A stretch of DNA of 39,739 nucleotides from Miniimonas arenae (GTDB lineage: Bacteria > Actinomycetota > Actinomycetes > Actinomycetales > Beutenbergiaceae): positions 1 to 39,739 of the forward strand of contig NZ_VENP01000029.1 in NCBI RefSeq assembly GCF_006351005.1, given 5' to 3'. Made by a program: the position numbers and the translations under genes. The notes under the pieces are model-generated. The model was not told the DNA's origin. It saw only the letters and a list, made by a program, of their open reading frames with translations, and did no database searches. Below, piece by piece: positions 8,218-16,009 of this stretch (within the stretch, counting starts at the first letter, position 1; each line of letters starts with the position of its first letter).

Positions 8218-9257
8218 CGGGCCGTCCCGCCGAGGCGCAGGGCGAGGAGGTCGTCCGCGAGGGCCGTCAGGCCGGTCCCGGGGTCGGCGAGCGCGGGGTT
8301 CGCCGCCAGCAGCTGCCGCGTGGCGTCGGCCGGGAACGCGTCCGCGCCGTGCAGGGCTCCCGCGATCGCGCCGGCCATCGCGGCGATCGTGTCGCTGTCC
8401 CCGCCCAGGCTCGCGGCGGCCCGGACCGTGAGCCACGGGTCGTCGGGGGTGAGGGCGAGCACGGCGAACGCGGCGGGCACCGCCTCCTGCGTGGCGACCC
8501 CCGTTCCCACGAGCTCGTCGACCAGCTCGAGCCCGCCGTCGAGCCGGTGCTCCGCGACCACGTCGAGCGCCCAGCCGATCCGGGCTGCGACGTCCGCGCC
8601 GCCGACGTGGTGGCCGAGCGTGGCGCCCAGGTGCGCTGCCTCGATCGCGAGGTCGGTCGCCTCGGCGAGGTCGGCGCCGTCGACGGCGGCGCTCACCGCG
8701 GCGGCGACGGCGGCCGCCCCGGCGACGGCGATCCCCGTGTCGTGCGTGACGCGGCCCGCGCGGTGCACGCCCTGCACGAACGCTCCGAGCTGCCCGAGGG
8801 GGTGTGCGATCCCGAACGGCGCGATCCGCATCGCGGCGCCGTCGGTGTCGCCCCAGCGCCCGGAGGTCCCGACGGGGGCGCCGGCCGCGACGGCGTCGAG
8901 CGCCCGGCGCGTGCTCGGGCCGAGGAGGTCGAGCGAGCCCGCCGCGCGCATCGCGTCCTCCCACGCGAGCAAGTCGGCCGCGAGCCGGTGCTGGTCGACC
9001 TCGCCGTGCCCCGCGAGCAGCAGCCGGGCCAGGAGGAGCGCCTGATCGGTGTCGTCGGTGACCCGGCCGGCGGGCAGGCCGGCGGCGATCTCGTGGTCGG
9101 CGGGCGCGGGGTGCAGCTGCGTGAGGAGCGGGCCGTAGCGGGCGCGGACCTCCTCGAACGGCAGTCCCTGGGTCGGCATCCCGAGCGCGTCGCCGAGCGC
9201 GAGGCCCAGCAGCGCACCACGTGCGCGCTGACCGGTCTGCGGGGGCGACGGCGCCAT
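8214..9257 (-). CDS. ADP-ribosylglycohydrolase family protein
   Basis: 347 aa, normal for the DraG/ARH family. Metal-binding motifs are visible: GLALGDALGMP (18-28), VTDDTDQ (66-72), DGAAMRIAPFGI (139-150) and GGDSDTIA (285-292), the last carrying the C-terminal Asp residues that coordinate two Mg ions. The family removes ADP-ribose from proteins or nucleic acids, or cleaves related N-glycosides. The start ATG 9257 is 6 nt after a TAGCCT -10 box, so the mRNA appears leaderless. It is first in a two-gene operon with the PfkB kinase. Its target in this organism cannot be read from the sequence. Confidence 0.9.
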   Translation of the reverse strand: MAPSPPQTGQRARGALLGLALGDALGMPTQGLPFEEVRARYGPLLTQLHPAPADHEIAAGLPAGRVTDDTDQALLLARLLLAGHGEVDQHRLAADLLAWEDAMRAAGSLDLLGPSTRRALDAVAAGAPVGTSGRWGDTDGAAMRIAPFGIAHPLGQLGAFVQGVHRAGRVTHDTGIAVAGAAAVAAAVSAAVDGADLAEATDLAIEAAHLGATLGHHVGGADVAARIGWALDVVAEHRLDGGLELVDELVGTGVATQEAVPAAFAVLALTPDDPWLTVRAAASLGGDSDTIAAMAGAIAGALHGADAFPADATRQLLAANPALADPGTGLTALADDLLALRLGGTAR

Positions 9258-9263
9258 CCCGAG

Positions 9264-9269
9264 AGGCTA
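9264..9269 (-). promoter_or_regulatory. -10 box TAGCCT of the glycohydrolase-kinase operon
   Basis: TANNNT hexamer, 6 nt before ATG 9257 on the minus strand. Confidence 0.5.
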
Positions 9270-9315
9270 CGCGCGTCGCCTGGTGCGAGCCACGGCCGGT
9301 GTGGAGCGCGCGGTC

Positions 9316-10842
9316 TCAGGCGATGAGCGGGGGCGCCTGCGCGGGAGCGCCGGCGCCACGCCCTTCGCCCCCTGCGGCGCCCGCCGCGCCGCCCGCGACG
9401 ACCTCCGCGTACGCCTCGACGAGCAGCCGCACGGTCGCCGCGGGGTCGGCCACGTCGGCAGTCAGCGGCAGCCGGATCCGGTCCCGCGCCGACCCGTCGG
9501 ACGTGAACCGCGGCCCGGCGGCCAGCGCCACACCGCGCCGCAGCGCGGCCTCGGCCAGCTCGGGCCCCACCGGATCGGGCAGCCCGACCCAGAGGGCGAG
9601 CCCGCCCCGCGGCGTTCGCGCCGCCCAGCCCGGAGCGTGCGCCGCGAGCGCGGCGAGCCAGCCGTCCCGCAGGGTGCGCAGCCCGGCCAGGCGCGCCGTG
9701 AGCAGCGGTCCGGGCCCGTCACCGGCGAGCAGCTCGGCCTCGAGGAAGTCGGTCCCGATCAGCTGGTCGAGCGCCGAGGCGCCGAGATCGAGCGTGAGCC
9801 GCGCGGCCTGCAGCGCGGCGACCTGCGCCGTCGGGCAGCGCACCCAGCCCACCCGCACGCCGCCCCAGAGCGGCTTCGAGAGGCTGCCCACGGAGTACGC
9901 CCCGGGCAGGTGGGCCGCGAAGGGGGCCGGCAGCTCGCCGTCGTGCGCGGCGTCGAGCACGAGTTCGGCGAGCGACTCGTCCACGAGCGCGGTGCCGCCC
10001 ACGGCGGCGATCCCGGCCGCCAGCGCGGCGCGCGAGCCGTCCGGCAGGACGTGACCGGTGGGGTTGTGGTGGTCCGGCACGAGGTAGGCCAGCCGCGGTC
10101 GAGCCGCGCGCAGGGCGGCGAGCGCGACGTCGAGGTCGAGCCCGTCGCGCGGCCCCACCGGCACGGGCAGGAGACGCGCGCCGGTCGCGCGGAGCGCGCC
10201 GACGGCGCTGGGGTAGGTCGGGTTCTCCACGAGCGCGCGGTCGCCGCGGCGCAGCACGGTGCGGGCCACGAGCGCGATGCCCGCGAGCGCACCCGAGGTG
10301 ACGACGAGCTGGTCCGGGTCGGTCGGCAGTCCGCGCGCCGCGTACCGTGCGGCGATCGCGGCGCGCAGCGCGGGCAGGCCGACCGGCTCGTAGCCGGGGC
10401 CGCGCAGCAGTGCGGGGAGCCGGGCGACGGCGCGCTCGACGAGCGCCTGCGTGCCGGGCACGCACGTCGCGGCCGCCGCCGTGAGGTCGAGCGCCACGCC
10501 CGCCTGCGGCACGAGCGCACCCGGCAGCACCTCGCGCCGTCCCGGCAGCGCGAGGAACGTGCCCGAGCCCACCCGCGGGTGCGCCCAGCCGGCCGCCGTG
10601 AGCTCCGCGTACGCGCGAGTCACCGTGGTCCGGGACAGCCCGAGCGCGACGGCGAGCTCCCGTTCGCTCGGCAGCCTCACCTGGGGTGGGAGTCGCCCGT
10701 CGACGGCGAGCGTCCGGATCGCGGCCGCGAGCGCGGCGTAGGCGGGGCGGGTGCTCGGCTCGCCCACGAGCGCGGCGAGCCGACCGGCGGTCACGGGCAC
10801 GGCGTCGCGCAGGGGGTCCGTCACGGGGGTCACGTGGTCCAC
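9316..10842 (-). CDS. MocR-type regulator (GntR HTH plus aminotransferase domain), YczR-like
   Basis: 508 aa. Residues about 30-100 are a GntR winged helix (LPSERELAVALGLSRTTVTRAY). Residues about 130-490 are a fold-type I PLP aminotransferase domain, with the pyridine-binding pair Asn260 (DHHNPTG) and Asp288 and the Schiff-base lysine Lys323 in SVGSLSKPLWGG. MocR proteins sense PLP or an amino compound and control a neighbouring promoter. The gene is divergent from a YczE-type membrane protein gene 60 bp away, an arrangement known for YczR/YczE, which supports that subtype. A perfect inverted repeat at 10846-10865 sits between them. The GTG 10842 start leaves only a short tail before the HTH. 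Confidence 0.9.
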   Translation of the reverse strand: MDHVTPVTDPLRDAVPVTAGRLAALVGEPSTRPAYAALAAAIRTLAVDGRLPPQVRLPSERELAVALGLSRTTVTRAYAELTAAGWAHPRVGSGTFLALPGRREVLPGALVPQAGVALDLTAAAATCVPGTQALVERAVARLPALLRGPGYEPVGLPALRAAIAARYAARGLPTDPDQLVVTSGALAGIALVARTVLRRGDRALVENPTYPSAVGALRATGARLLPVPVGPRDGLDLDVALAALRAARPRLAYLVPDHHNPTGHVLPDGSRAALAAGIAAVGGTALVDESLAELVLDAAHDGELPAPFAAHLPGAYSVGSLSKPLWGGVRVGWVRCPTAQVAALQAARLTLDLGASALDQLIGTDFLEAELLAGDGPGPLLTARLAGLRTLRDGWLAALAAHAPGWAARTPRGGLALWVGLPDPVGPELAEAALRRGVALAAGPRFTSDGSARDRIRLPLTADVADPAATVRLLVEAYAEVVAGGAAGAAGGEGRGAGAPAQAPPLIA

Positions 10843-10845
10843 GGG

Positions 10846-10865
10846 GCCACTTCATCGCAAGTGGC
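10846..10865. promoter_or_regulatory. Inverted repeat, candidate MocR operator
   Basis: GCCACTT (10846-10852) and its exact complement AAGTGGC (10859-10865) flank a 6-nt spacer in the divergent promoter region. The distance to both starts (3 and 37 bp) suits control of both genes. Binding by the MocR protein is inferred. Confidence 0.5.
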
Positions 10866-10902
10866 TATCGAAAGCAAGGCCAATCCGGTGCAGGATGTCC
10901 CG

Positions 10903-11553
10903 GTGAGAACGGTCCTCGCCCTCGTCCGCCACCCGGTCGACCAGCTGCGCGAGCCCGGCCTGGGCCGCCGCCTGCCGCAGCTGCTCGCCGGGCTCGTGCT
11001 CTACGGGTTCTCGATGGCGATGATGGTGCGCGCGGGTCTCGGCCTGGACCCGTGGGACGTGCTGCACCAGGGCGTCGCGCGGCGCACGGGGCTGTCGTTC
11101 GGGACCGTCGTGATCCTGGTCGGGGCCGCGGTGCTGCTGGCCTGGATCCCGCTGCGGCAACGGGTCGGCGTCGGGACGCTGTGCAACGTCGTCGTGATCG
11201 GGGTGGCCGCCGACGCCGGGCTCGCGGTGCTGCCCCCGGCCACGGGCTGGGCGGCGCGGATCGTGCTGCTGGTGCTCGGCGTCGTGCTCAACGCGCTGGC
11301 GGGCGCGCTCTACGTGGGCGCGCACCTCGGTCCGGGACCGCGCGACGGGCTCTGGGTCGCGATCGCGGCGCGCAGCGGCTGGAGCGTGCGCGCGGTGCGC
11401 ACCGTGATCGAGGTGAGCGTGCTCGCGATCGGGTTCGTGCTCGGTGGGAGCGTGGGCGTGGGCACCGTGCTCTACGCGCTGGCGATCGGTCCGCTCGTGC
11501 AGCTGTTCCTGCCGCTGGTGAGCGCGCGTCGGCCGGCCGGCTCGAGGGACTAG
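10903..11553 (+). CDS. YczE/YitT-type integral membrane protein
   Basis: 216 aa with five hydrophobic segments. It carries the typical LLAGLVLYGFSMAMMVRAGLG, LDPWDVLHQG and GPGPRDGLW motifs of the YczE/YyaS/YitT group of membrane proteins of unknown transport function. GTG 10903 has AGGA 7 nt upstream; an in-frame GTG at 10888 is a less likely alternative. The gene is divergent from the MocR regulator, which in related pairs controls it. Its stop overlaps the stop of the convergent peptide deformylase gene (shared 11550-11553). Confidence 0.85.
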   Translation: MRTVLALVRHPVDQLREPGLGRRLPQLLAGLVLYGFSMAMMVRAGLGLDPWDVLHQGVARRTGLSFGTVVILVGAAVLLAWIPLRQRVGVGTLCNVVVIGVAADAGLAVLPPATGWAARIVLLVLGVVLNALAGALYVGAHLGPGPRDGLWVAIAARSGWSVRAVRTVIEVSVLAIGFVLGGSVGVGTVLYALAIGPLVQLFLPLVSARRPAGSRD

Positions 11554-12119
11554 CCCTCGCCGACCTCGTCGACCCCGGGCGTCCACGACACCCCGGGCAC
11601 GCCCCAGCCGCGCTTCTTGCTGATCTTCTGGCAGATCTGCCGTTCCTTGCGAGTGAGGCGGTCGGTGTAGAGCACGCCGTCGAGATGGTCGAACTCGTGC
11701 TGCAGGATGCGCGCGCGCCAGCCGGTGACCTCCAGGCGCACGTCCGCGCCCTCGAGGTCGGTGCCGGTCACCACGACGTGGTCGGAGCGCCGCAGGGGGA
11801 AGCGCTCGCCGGGGAACGAGAGGCACCCCTCGGCCTCCTCCTCCTCGTCGGGCTCGCCCGGCGCCGGCGGCGTCATCCACAGCTCGGGGTTGATGACCAC
11901 GCCGCGCCACGGGCGGTCGGAGTCGTCGACGTAGGCGTAGGTGAACAGCCGCAGCCCGACGCCGACCTGGGGCGCCGCGAGCCCGACGCCGGGGGCCGCG
12001 TCCATCGTCTCGACCATGTCCGCGACCAGCGTGCGCAGCTCGTCGGTGATCTCGCCGACGGGGGCGGCGGGGGTGTGCAGGACGGGGTCGCCGGACACGA
12101 CGATGGGGAGGATGGCCAC
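11550..12119 (-). CDS. def: Peptide deformylase
   Basis: 189 aa. All three catalytic motifs are present: GVGLAAPQ (44-51), EGCLS with metal ligand Cys99, and QHEFDHLDG (140-148) with ligands His141 and His145 and catalytic Glu142. It removes the formyl group from nascent proteins. The acidic insert PGEPDEEEEAE just before EGCLS and a C-terminal tail of about 30 residues are seen in actinobacterial members. The GTG 12119 start is 6 nt downstream of a TAGGCT -10 box, so the gene appears leaderless. It is not next to fmt, as it often is elsewhere. It converges with the YczE gene. Confidence 0.95.
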   Translation of the reverse strand: MAILPIVVSGDPVLHTPAAPVGEITDELRTLVADMVETMDAAPGVGLAAPQVGVGLRLFTYAYVDDSDRPWRGVVINPELWMTPPAPGEPDEEEEAEGCLSFPGERFPLRRSDHVVVTGTDLEGADVRLEVTGWRARILQHEFDHLDGVLYTDRLTRKERQICQKISKKRGWGVPGVSWTPGVDEVGEG

Positions 12120-12125
12120 GGAACG

Positions 12126-12131
12126 AGCCTA
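12126..12131 (-). promoter_or_regulatory. -10 box TAGGCT of def
   Basis: TANNNT hexamer, 6 nt before GTG 12119 on the minus strand. Confidence 0.5.
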
Positions 12132-12200
12132 GTTGGCGGCCGCCTCGCGTCGGCTCGGACGGCTGCGAGCGCTGGGGACGGGCGGCCCGGCATCCGTGGC

Positions 12201-12255
12201 CCGTCAATGGCGACAGTTGCGGAGCCATACGCTCCGGAGACGTCGCCATTGATGG
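12201..12255. repeat. Nested palindromic element, left copy
   Basis: The outer arms 12201-12214 and 12242-12255 pair over 14 bp with one mismatch (core CAATGGCGAC/GTCGCCATTG). Inside is a second stem, CGGAGC/GCTCCG, with loop CATAC. An inverted copy lies at 13405-13456 on the other side of the AbiEi/DUF559 gene. It may be a REP-like or miniature mobile element, or a pair of structured terminators. Confidence 0.75.
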
Positions 12256-12315
12256 GCGCGGGGTACCCGGGGTGGGTGGGACGGCCACCTGTCGAGACAG
12301 CCGGTTGTCCACTGC

Positions 12316-12337
12316 GCGACGGCGTGCACGCCGTCGC
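12316..12337. promoter_or_regulatory. Perfect 22-bp palindrome, operator candidate
   Basis: The half-site GCGACGGCGTG is followed directly by its exact reverse complement, 55 bp before the ATG of the AbiEi/DUF559 gene. AbiEi-type antitoxins are known to bind inverted repeats in their own promoter, so autoregulation is plausible but unproven. Confidence 0.45.
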
Positions 12338-12392
12338 ACCGGCATCCACAGTCGTCCGACCGTCGACGACGCCACCGCGTGAGTCTGGTGGC

Positions 12393-13352
12393 ATGTCGCT
12401 GCCGTACGAGACGTTCCCGCACCTGACCGACGACGACCTCGCCGAGGTCGAGCGCATCCAGGGTCGTGTCCTCGCGATGGGTCAGCTCGTGCGGGCCGGG
12501 CGGTCCGAGCGCTACGGACGCTCACGGGTCGAGAGCGGACGGTGGCAGCAGCTCTACCGCGGCACGTACGTCACGCACGCCGGTCCGGTCTCCTTCGAGA
12601 CACGGTGCTGGGCGGCGCTGCTCGCCGTCGGACCCGGCTCGGCCCTGGCGGGAGAGACGGCCGCCTACCTGCAGCGACTGCAGACCGTACCGCCCGCGGA
12701 GATCGAGGTCGTCGTCCCGCGCTCGCGCCGCGCGCGGGGACGCCTGCCCGGCGTACGGGTTCGCAGCACGCGCGCCCGCGTTCGCGCGGTGGACCTCCCG
12801 CCGCGCACGCCGATCGCCGTGACGACGCTCGACCTGGTCGGGCGGGCAAGCAGCACCGACGAGGTCGTCTCGACCGTCACCGCCGCCGTGCGAAGGCAGG
12901 GCGGGCAGCTCGCGTTGCGCAACGAGCTCGAGCGGAGACACCGGACTCGCCATCGCGACCTGCTCACCGATCTGCTCTCGCCCGCCGCAGAAGGGATCGA
13001 GTCCGCTCTCGAGCATCGGTTCGATCGCGACGTGCTCCGCGCTCATGGGCTGCCCCGGATGACTCGCCAGCAGCGGCAGGTCGTGCAGGGGGTGCTCATC
13101 CGAGCAGACGTCGTCAGCGAGGAGTTCGCTGTGCGATTCGAGCTCGACGGTCGACTGCACCGTGACAAGACCGACGCAGACGTCTGGCGCGACAACGCCA
13201 TGGTGCTCGAGCGGGGCGAGCGGACCCTGCGATATCGCTGGCGACACATCGCGGGGACGCCGTGCCGCACCGCGCGTCAGGTGGAGCGGGCGCTGCAGAA
13301 GGGCGGCTGGGCCGGGCGGCTTCGTGCGTGCGGCGAGGCGTGTTCGACGTGA
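12393..13352 (+). CDS. AbiEi-like antitoxin domain fused to DUF559-type nuclease domain
   Basis: 319 aa. Residues about 20-140 resemble the AbiEi-type antitoxin N-terminus (winged-helix-like, RWQQLYRGTYVTHAGPVSF, then an AYLQ...EIEVVVP beta region). Residues about 195-290 resemble DUF559/Vsr-like endonucleases, with Glu203, Asp239 (RADVV), Glu250 (FELDGRLHRDK) and a following helix, a PD-(D/E)xK-like pattern. Such fusions are abundant and often multicopy in Cellulomonas relatives; their role is unknown. No AbiEii nucleotidyltransferase toxin is adjacent, so this is an orphan. It is bracketed by inverted copies of a nested palindrome and preceded by a 22-bp palindrome, which makes acquisition as a unit plausible. 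No good Shine-Dalgarno sequence is seen (GGTGGC before ATG 12393). Confidence 0.8.
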   Translation: MSLPYETFPHLTDDDLAEVERIQGRVLAMGQLVRAGRSERYGRSRVESGRWQQLYRGTYVTHAGPVSFETRCWAALLAVGPGSALAGETAAYLQRLQTVPPAEIEVVVPRSRRARGRLPGVRVRSTRARVRAVDLPPRTPIAVTTLDLVGRASSTDEVVSTVTAAVRRQGGQLALRNELERRHRTRHRDLLTDLLSPAAEGIESALEHRFDRDVLRAHGLPRMTRQQRQVVQGVLIRADVVSEEFAVRFELDGRLHRDKTDADVWRDNAMVLERGERTLRYRWRHIAGTPCRTARQVERALQKGGWAGRLRACGEACST

Positions 13353-13404
13353 CGGCTTGGGCTTGGGTCTGGTGGGCGTCGGGGGTCGACGTCGGTCGTC
13401 GACA

Positions 13405-13456
13405 CCGTTGGTGACGCTCTCGGAGCGTATGGCTCCGCAACCGTCGCCAACAGCGG
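13405..13456. repeat. Nested palindromic element, right copy (inverted)
   Basis: Outer arms TTGGTGAC (13408-13415) and GTCGCCAA (13443-13450), inner stem CGGAGC/GCTCCG around GTATG. Its reverse complement shares a near-continuous stretch (TTGCGGAGCCATACGCTCCG) with the left copy at 12201-12255. The two therefore lie inverted about the AbiEi/DUF559 gene. Confidence 0.75.
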
Positions 13457-13520
13457 TGCACGGCAGGATGGCGGGGACGGGCGGCGCGCACGGCAGGGAG
13501 GGCGGGCGGCGAGCCGCCTG

Positions 13521-15884
13521 CTACAGCACGTCCTTGGCGGTGAGCGTCCGGAACGCCACGAAGCCCGGCAGGATCGGCACCCAGAACGTCGCGAGGCGGT
13601 AGAGCAGGACCGCCGCGAACGCCGTCGCCGACGGAATGCCGATGGCCGTGAGCGCGGCGGTCAGCACGGCCTCGACGGCGCCGATCCCGCCCGGCGTCGG
13701 GGCCGCGTTGGCCACGGCGCCGGCCGTGAGCGAGACCAGCACGGTCGCCACGAAGCTCGCCGAGTGGTCGAAGGCCTGGAGTGCGAACCAGAGCGCGACG
13801 CCGTACCCGAGGGGGAGCAGCACCACCCCACCGAGCAGCTCGGCGAGCTTCGCGGGGCTCGAGACGACGGGCCGCATCGCCTCGGCGGCCTCCCGGACCG
13901 CCGGGACCACGGTCTTGCGCAGCAGCTCGCGGATCTTCGGGATCGTGAACGCGCCGCCCGCCAGGGCGAGCACGCCGACCCCGATGAGGATGAGCACGTG
14001 CGCGGGCGGCAGCTTGTCGAGCTCGTCCGCCAGCACCCCGGTCGAGCCCGCCCAGAACGCGAACACGACGAGCAGCGCGATGTGGGCGATCCCGACCGCA
14101 GCCTCCTTCGCGGCGCTCGCGGACACCGCGACCGGCGTGGGGTAGCCGCGCTTCTGCAGGAAGCGCACGTTGAGCGCCACGGTGCTCACCCCGGGCGGGG
14201 AGAACGTCGCGACGAACGAGCCGGCGAGCGCGACGGCGGCCGCCTCGCCCACCGGGACGCGCCCCGGGGTACCGCCCGCGAGGCCGAGCGCGGCGCCCAC
14301 GTAGGTGGCCGCCGAGGCCAGCAGGAGCGGTCCGATCCAGGTCCAGTCCGCGTCCTGGACCGAGCTCACCATCGTGGACACGTTGGCCAGCTGCGGGGCG
14401 AGCACGTAGATGGCGACGGCGAGCGCGAGCGCCATCACGAGCGTGCGCGGCTTGAACCGCTCGACCGCGACCGGCGTCGGTACCTCGACCCCCGCCGCGC
14501 GGGCCGCCTCCGCCACGAGCGGCGCGAGGGCGTCGGGCACCTTCTTCACGGCCGCGCGCGTGCGAGGCGTGAGCGCGGCGGGCACGATCCGCTCGACGGC
14601 GGCCACCAGCCGGTCCGTGCCGAGCACCTCCAGCGCGGGGGCGACGGCGCGCTCGGCCCCGACGAGCGCGTAGGTCGAGGCAAGCAGCTCGGCGTCGTCG
14701 CCCGCGAGCGGCGCGTCCGCGACCCCGGCCTCGCCCCGGGTGAGGTTCGTGATCCAGACCTGGCCATCGCCGTCGAGCACGAGGTGGCGGACAGTGAGGT
14801 CGCGGTGGGCGATCCGGACCTCGTGCAGCCGGCGCACCTCGTGCCACGCGGAGGCGAGCACGTCGTGCGTCAGCGCGTCGGCCGGCACCTCGTCCAGGGG
14901 CGTGGCGTCCAGACGCTCGACGGCGAGGATCGCCTCCCCGAGCGGCGCCGTCGCGACGGCGAGCACGGCCGGCACGTGCACGCCGCGGTCGGCGGCGAGC
15001 ATCGCCACCATGGCCTCGGCGGACACCGCGCGCGACGGCGAGGCGTGCGCCGTCTCGTCGCCCGTGTCGCGCAGGCGGATGCGCCGGAAGGCGCGGTCGA
15101 GCGTGTCGGTGCGCCACGCGCGGTCGTCGACCACCCGAACGAGGATCCCGTGGCCGGTCCTGGCCGATCGCACGGGGACGCCCCACTCGTCGTCGTGGCC
15201 GAGCGGCTCGACATCCGTGACGGGCAGGTCGACCGCGGCGAGGGCGGCCGCGAGGCCCGAGGGCGTCAGCTCGCGCACACTGCGCCCCATGGCGAGCAGG
15301 ACGAGCGTGCCGACGAGGCCGCCGACGCCGATCGCGAGCACGACGTCGAGCGGTGCGTCCGGCGCGGAGAGCGTGCGCAGGAGCGCCAACGCCACGAGGG
15401 CGGACCAGAGAATCCGTTGCCACGCGCCGCGGGCGACCGGGCGGAGGGTCGCGGTGAGGGCCGCGACCGACGCGATGAGCAGCGACGAGGGGACGTGGCT
15501 GACGGTCGCGACCGGCGCGAGCGAGGAGCCGTCCGCGTGCTCGAAGTCGAGCCGGCTCACCCCGAGGAACGCGGCGTTCGCCACGACGGCCGCGACGGCG
15601 CCGCGCACCACCAGGCCCGGTCGGCGCAGGACGAGGAGTGCCACGGGCGTCGCGACGAGGCCGACGAGGAACGCCGTCTGGAGCGAGAGGAGGGCGATCT
15701 CGATGACCGTGTGCGGCACGCCGTCGAGCAGCGCGCGCAGGTCCTCGTCAAAGGCCTGGGTGGTGCGCCGCGCGACGCTCGCGAGCAGCAGCCCGACGCC
15801 CGCGATGACCGCGAAGGTGACCAGGGCGCTGGTCTCCTGCCACCAGGCGCGGCGGGTGACCGCGCGGTAGGAGTCCTCGGGCAT
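13521..15884 (-). CDS. Membrane protein: kinase-like domain fused to LPG-synthase/flippase-like TM domain
   Basis: 787 aa in three parts. Residues about 15-200 hold an N-terminal bundle of six hydrophobic segments. Residues about 225-470 form a cytoplasmic kinase-like domain with AHRDLTVRHLVL (359-370), which keeps the HRD motif but has His in place of the metal-binding Asn and ITNL in place of DFG. Residues about 485-775 match the UPF0104/lysylphosphatidylglycerol-synthase transmembrane family (ATFSPPGVSTVALNVRFLQKRGY, AAPTPGGIGAVEAVL). Members of that family are flippase-like. Similar fusions are found in actinobacteria without a defined substrate. ATG 15884 follows a TACGTT -10 box by 7 nt. 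The aminoacyltransferase domain of true MprF is absent. Confidence 0.85.
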   Translation of the reverse strand: MPEDSYRAVTRRAWWQETSALVTFAVIAGVGLLLASVARRTTQAFDEDLRALLDGVPHTVIEIALLSLQTAFLVGLVATPVALLVLRRPGLVVRGAVAAVVANAAFLGVSRLDFEHADGSSLAPVATVSHVPSSLLIASVAALTATLRPVARGAWQRILWSALVALALLRTLSAPDAPLDVVLAIGVGGLVGTLVLLAMGRSVRELTPSGLAAALAAVDLPVTDVEPLGHDDEWGVPVRSARTGHGILVRVVDDRAWRTDTLDRAFRRIRLRDTGDETAHASPSRAVSAEAMVAMLAADRGVHVPAVLAVATAPLGEAILAVERLDATPLDEVPADALTHDVLASAWHEVRRLHEVRIAHRDLTVRHLVLDGDGQVWITNLTRGEAGVADAPLAGDDAELLASTYALVGAERAVAPALEVLGTDRLVAAVERIVPAALTPRTRAAVKKVPDALAPLVAEAARAAGVEVPTPVAVERFKPRTLVMALALAVAIYVLAPQLANVSTMVSSVQDADWTWIGPLLLASAATYVGAALGLAGGTPGRVPVGEAAAVALAGSFVATFSPPGVSTVALNVRFLQKRGYPTPVAVSASAAKEAAVGIAHIALLVVFAFWAGSTGVLADELDKLPPAHVLILIGVGVLALAGGAFTIPKIRELLRKTVVPAVREAAEAMRPVVSSPAKLAELLGGVVLLPLGYGVALWFALQAFDHSASFVATVLVSLTAGAVANAAPTPGGIGAVEAVLTAALTAIGIPSATAFAAVLLYRLATFWVPILPGFVAFRTLTAKDVL

Positions 15885-15891
15885 GACGCCG

Positions 15892-15897
15892 AACGTA
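15892..15897 (-). promoter_or_regulatory. -10 box TACGTT of the kinase/flippase-like gene
   Basis: TANNNT hexamer, 7 nt before ATG 15884 on the minus strand. Confidence 0.5.
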
Positions 15898-15969
15898 CCG
15901 TCGCCGAGCGAGTCGGATCACGACGCCGGGCGGGTATCACGCCCGAGGCGCGGGCCTCACCTGTGGCAT

Positions 15970-15985
15970 CCGGGCAACTGCCCGG
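15970..15985 (+). promoter_or_regulatory. 5' UTR hairpin before the LNPQPLPP gene
   Basis: CCGGGCA and its complement TGCCCGG are separated by 2 nt, 11 nt upstream of the AAAGGAG Shine-Dalgarno site (15997-16003). It could insulate or stabilise the leader of this unusually well-translated-looking gene. Confidence 0.35.
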
Positions 15986-16009
15986 GACCGACAGGCAAAG
16001 GAGCTCACC

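Noticed and set aside
9719-10855. Alternative minus-strand frame in the MocR gene
   Set aside because: Arg-rich shadow; the neighbouring frame contains all MocR motifs.
12201-12255. Simple intrinsic terminator of def
   Set aside because: It lies upstream of def (which runs leftward), and the nested structure recurs inverted on the far side of the next gene, so a plain terminator does not explain it.
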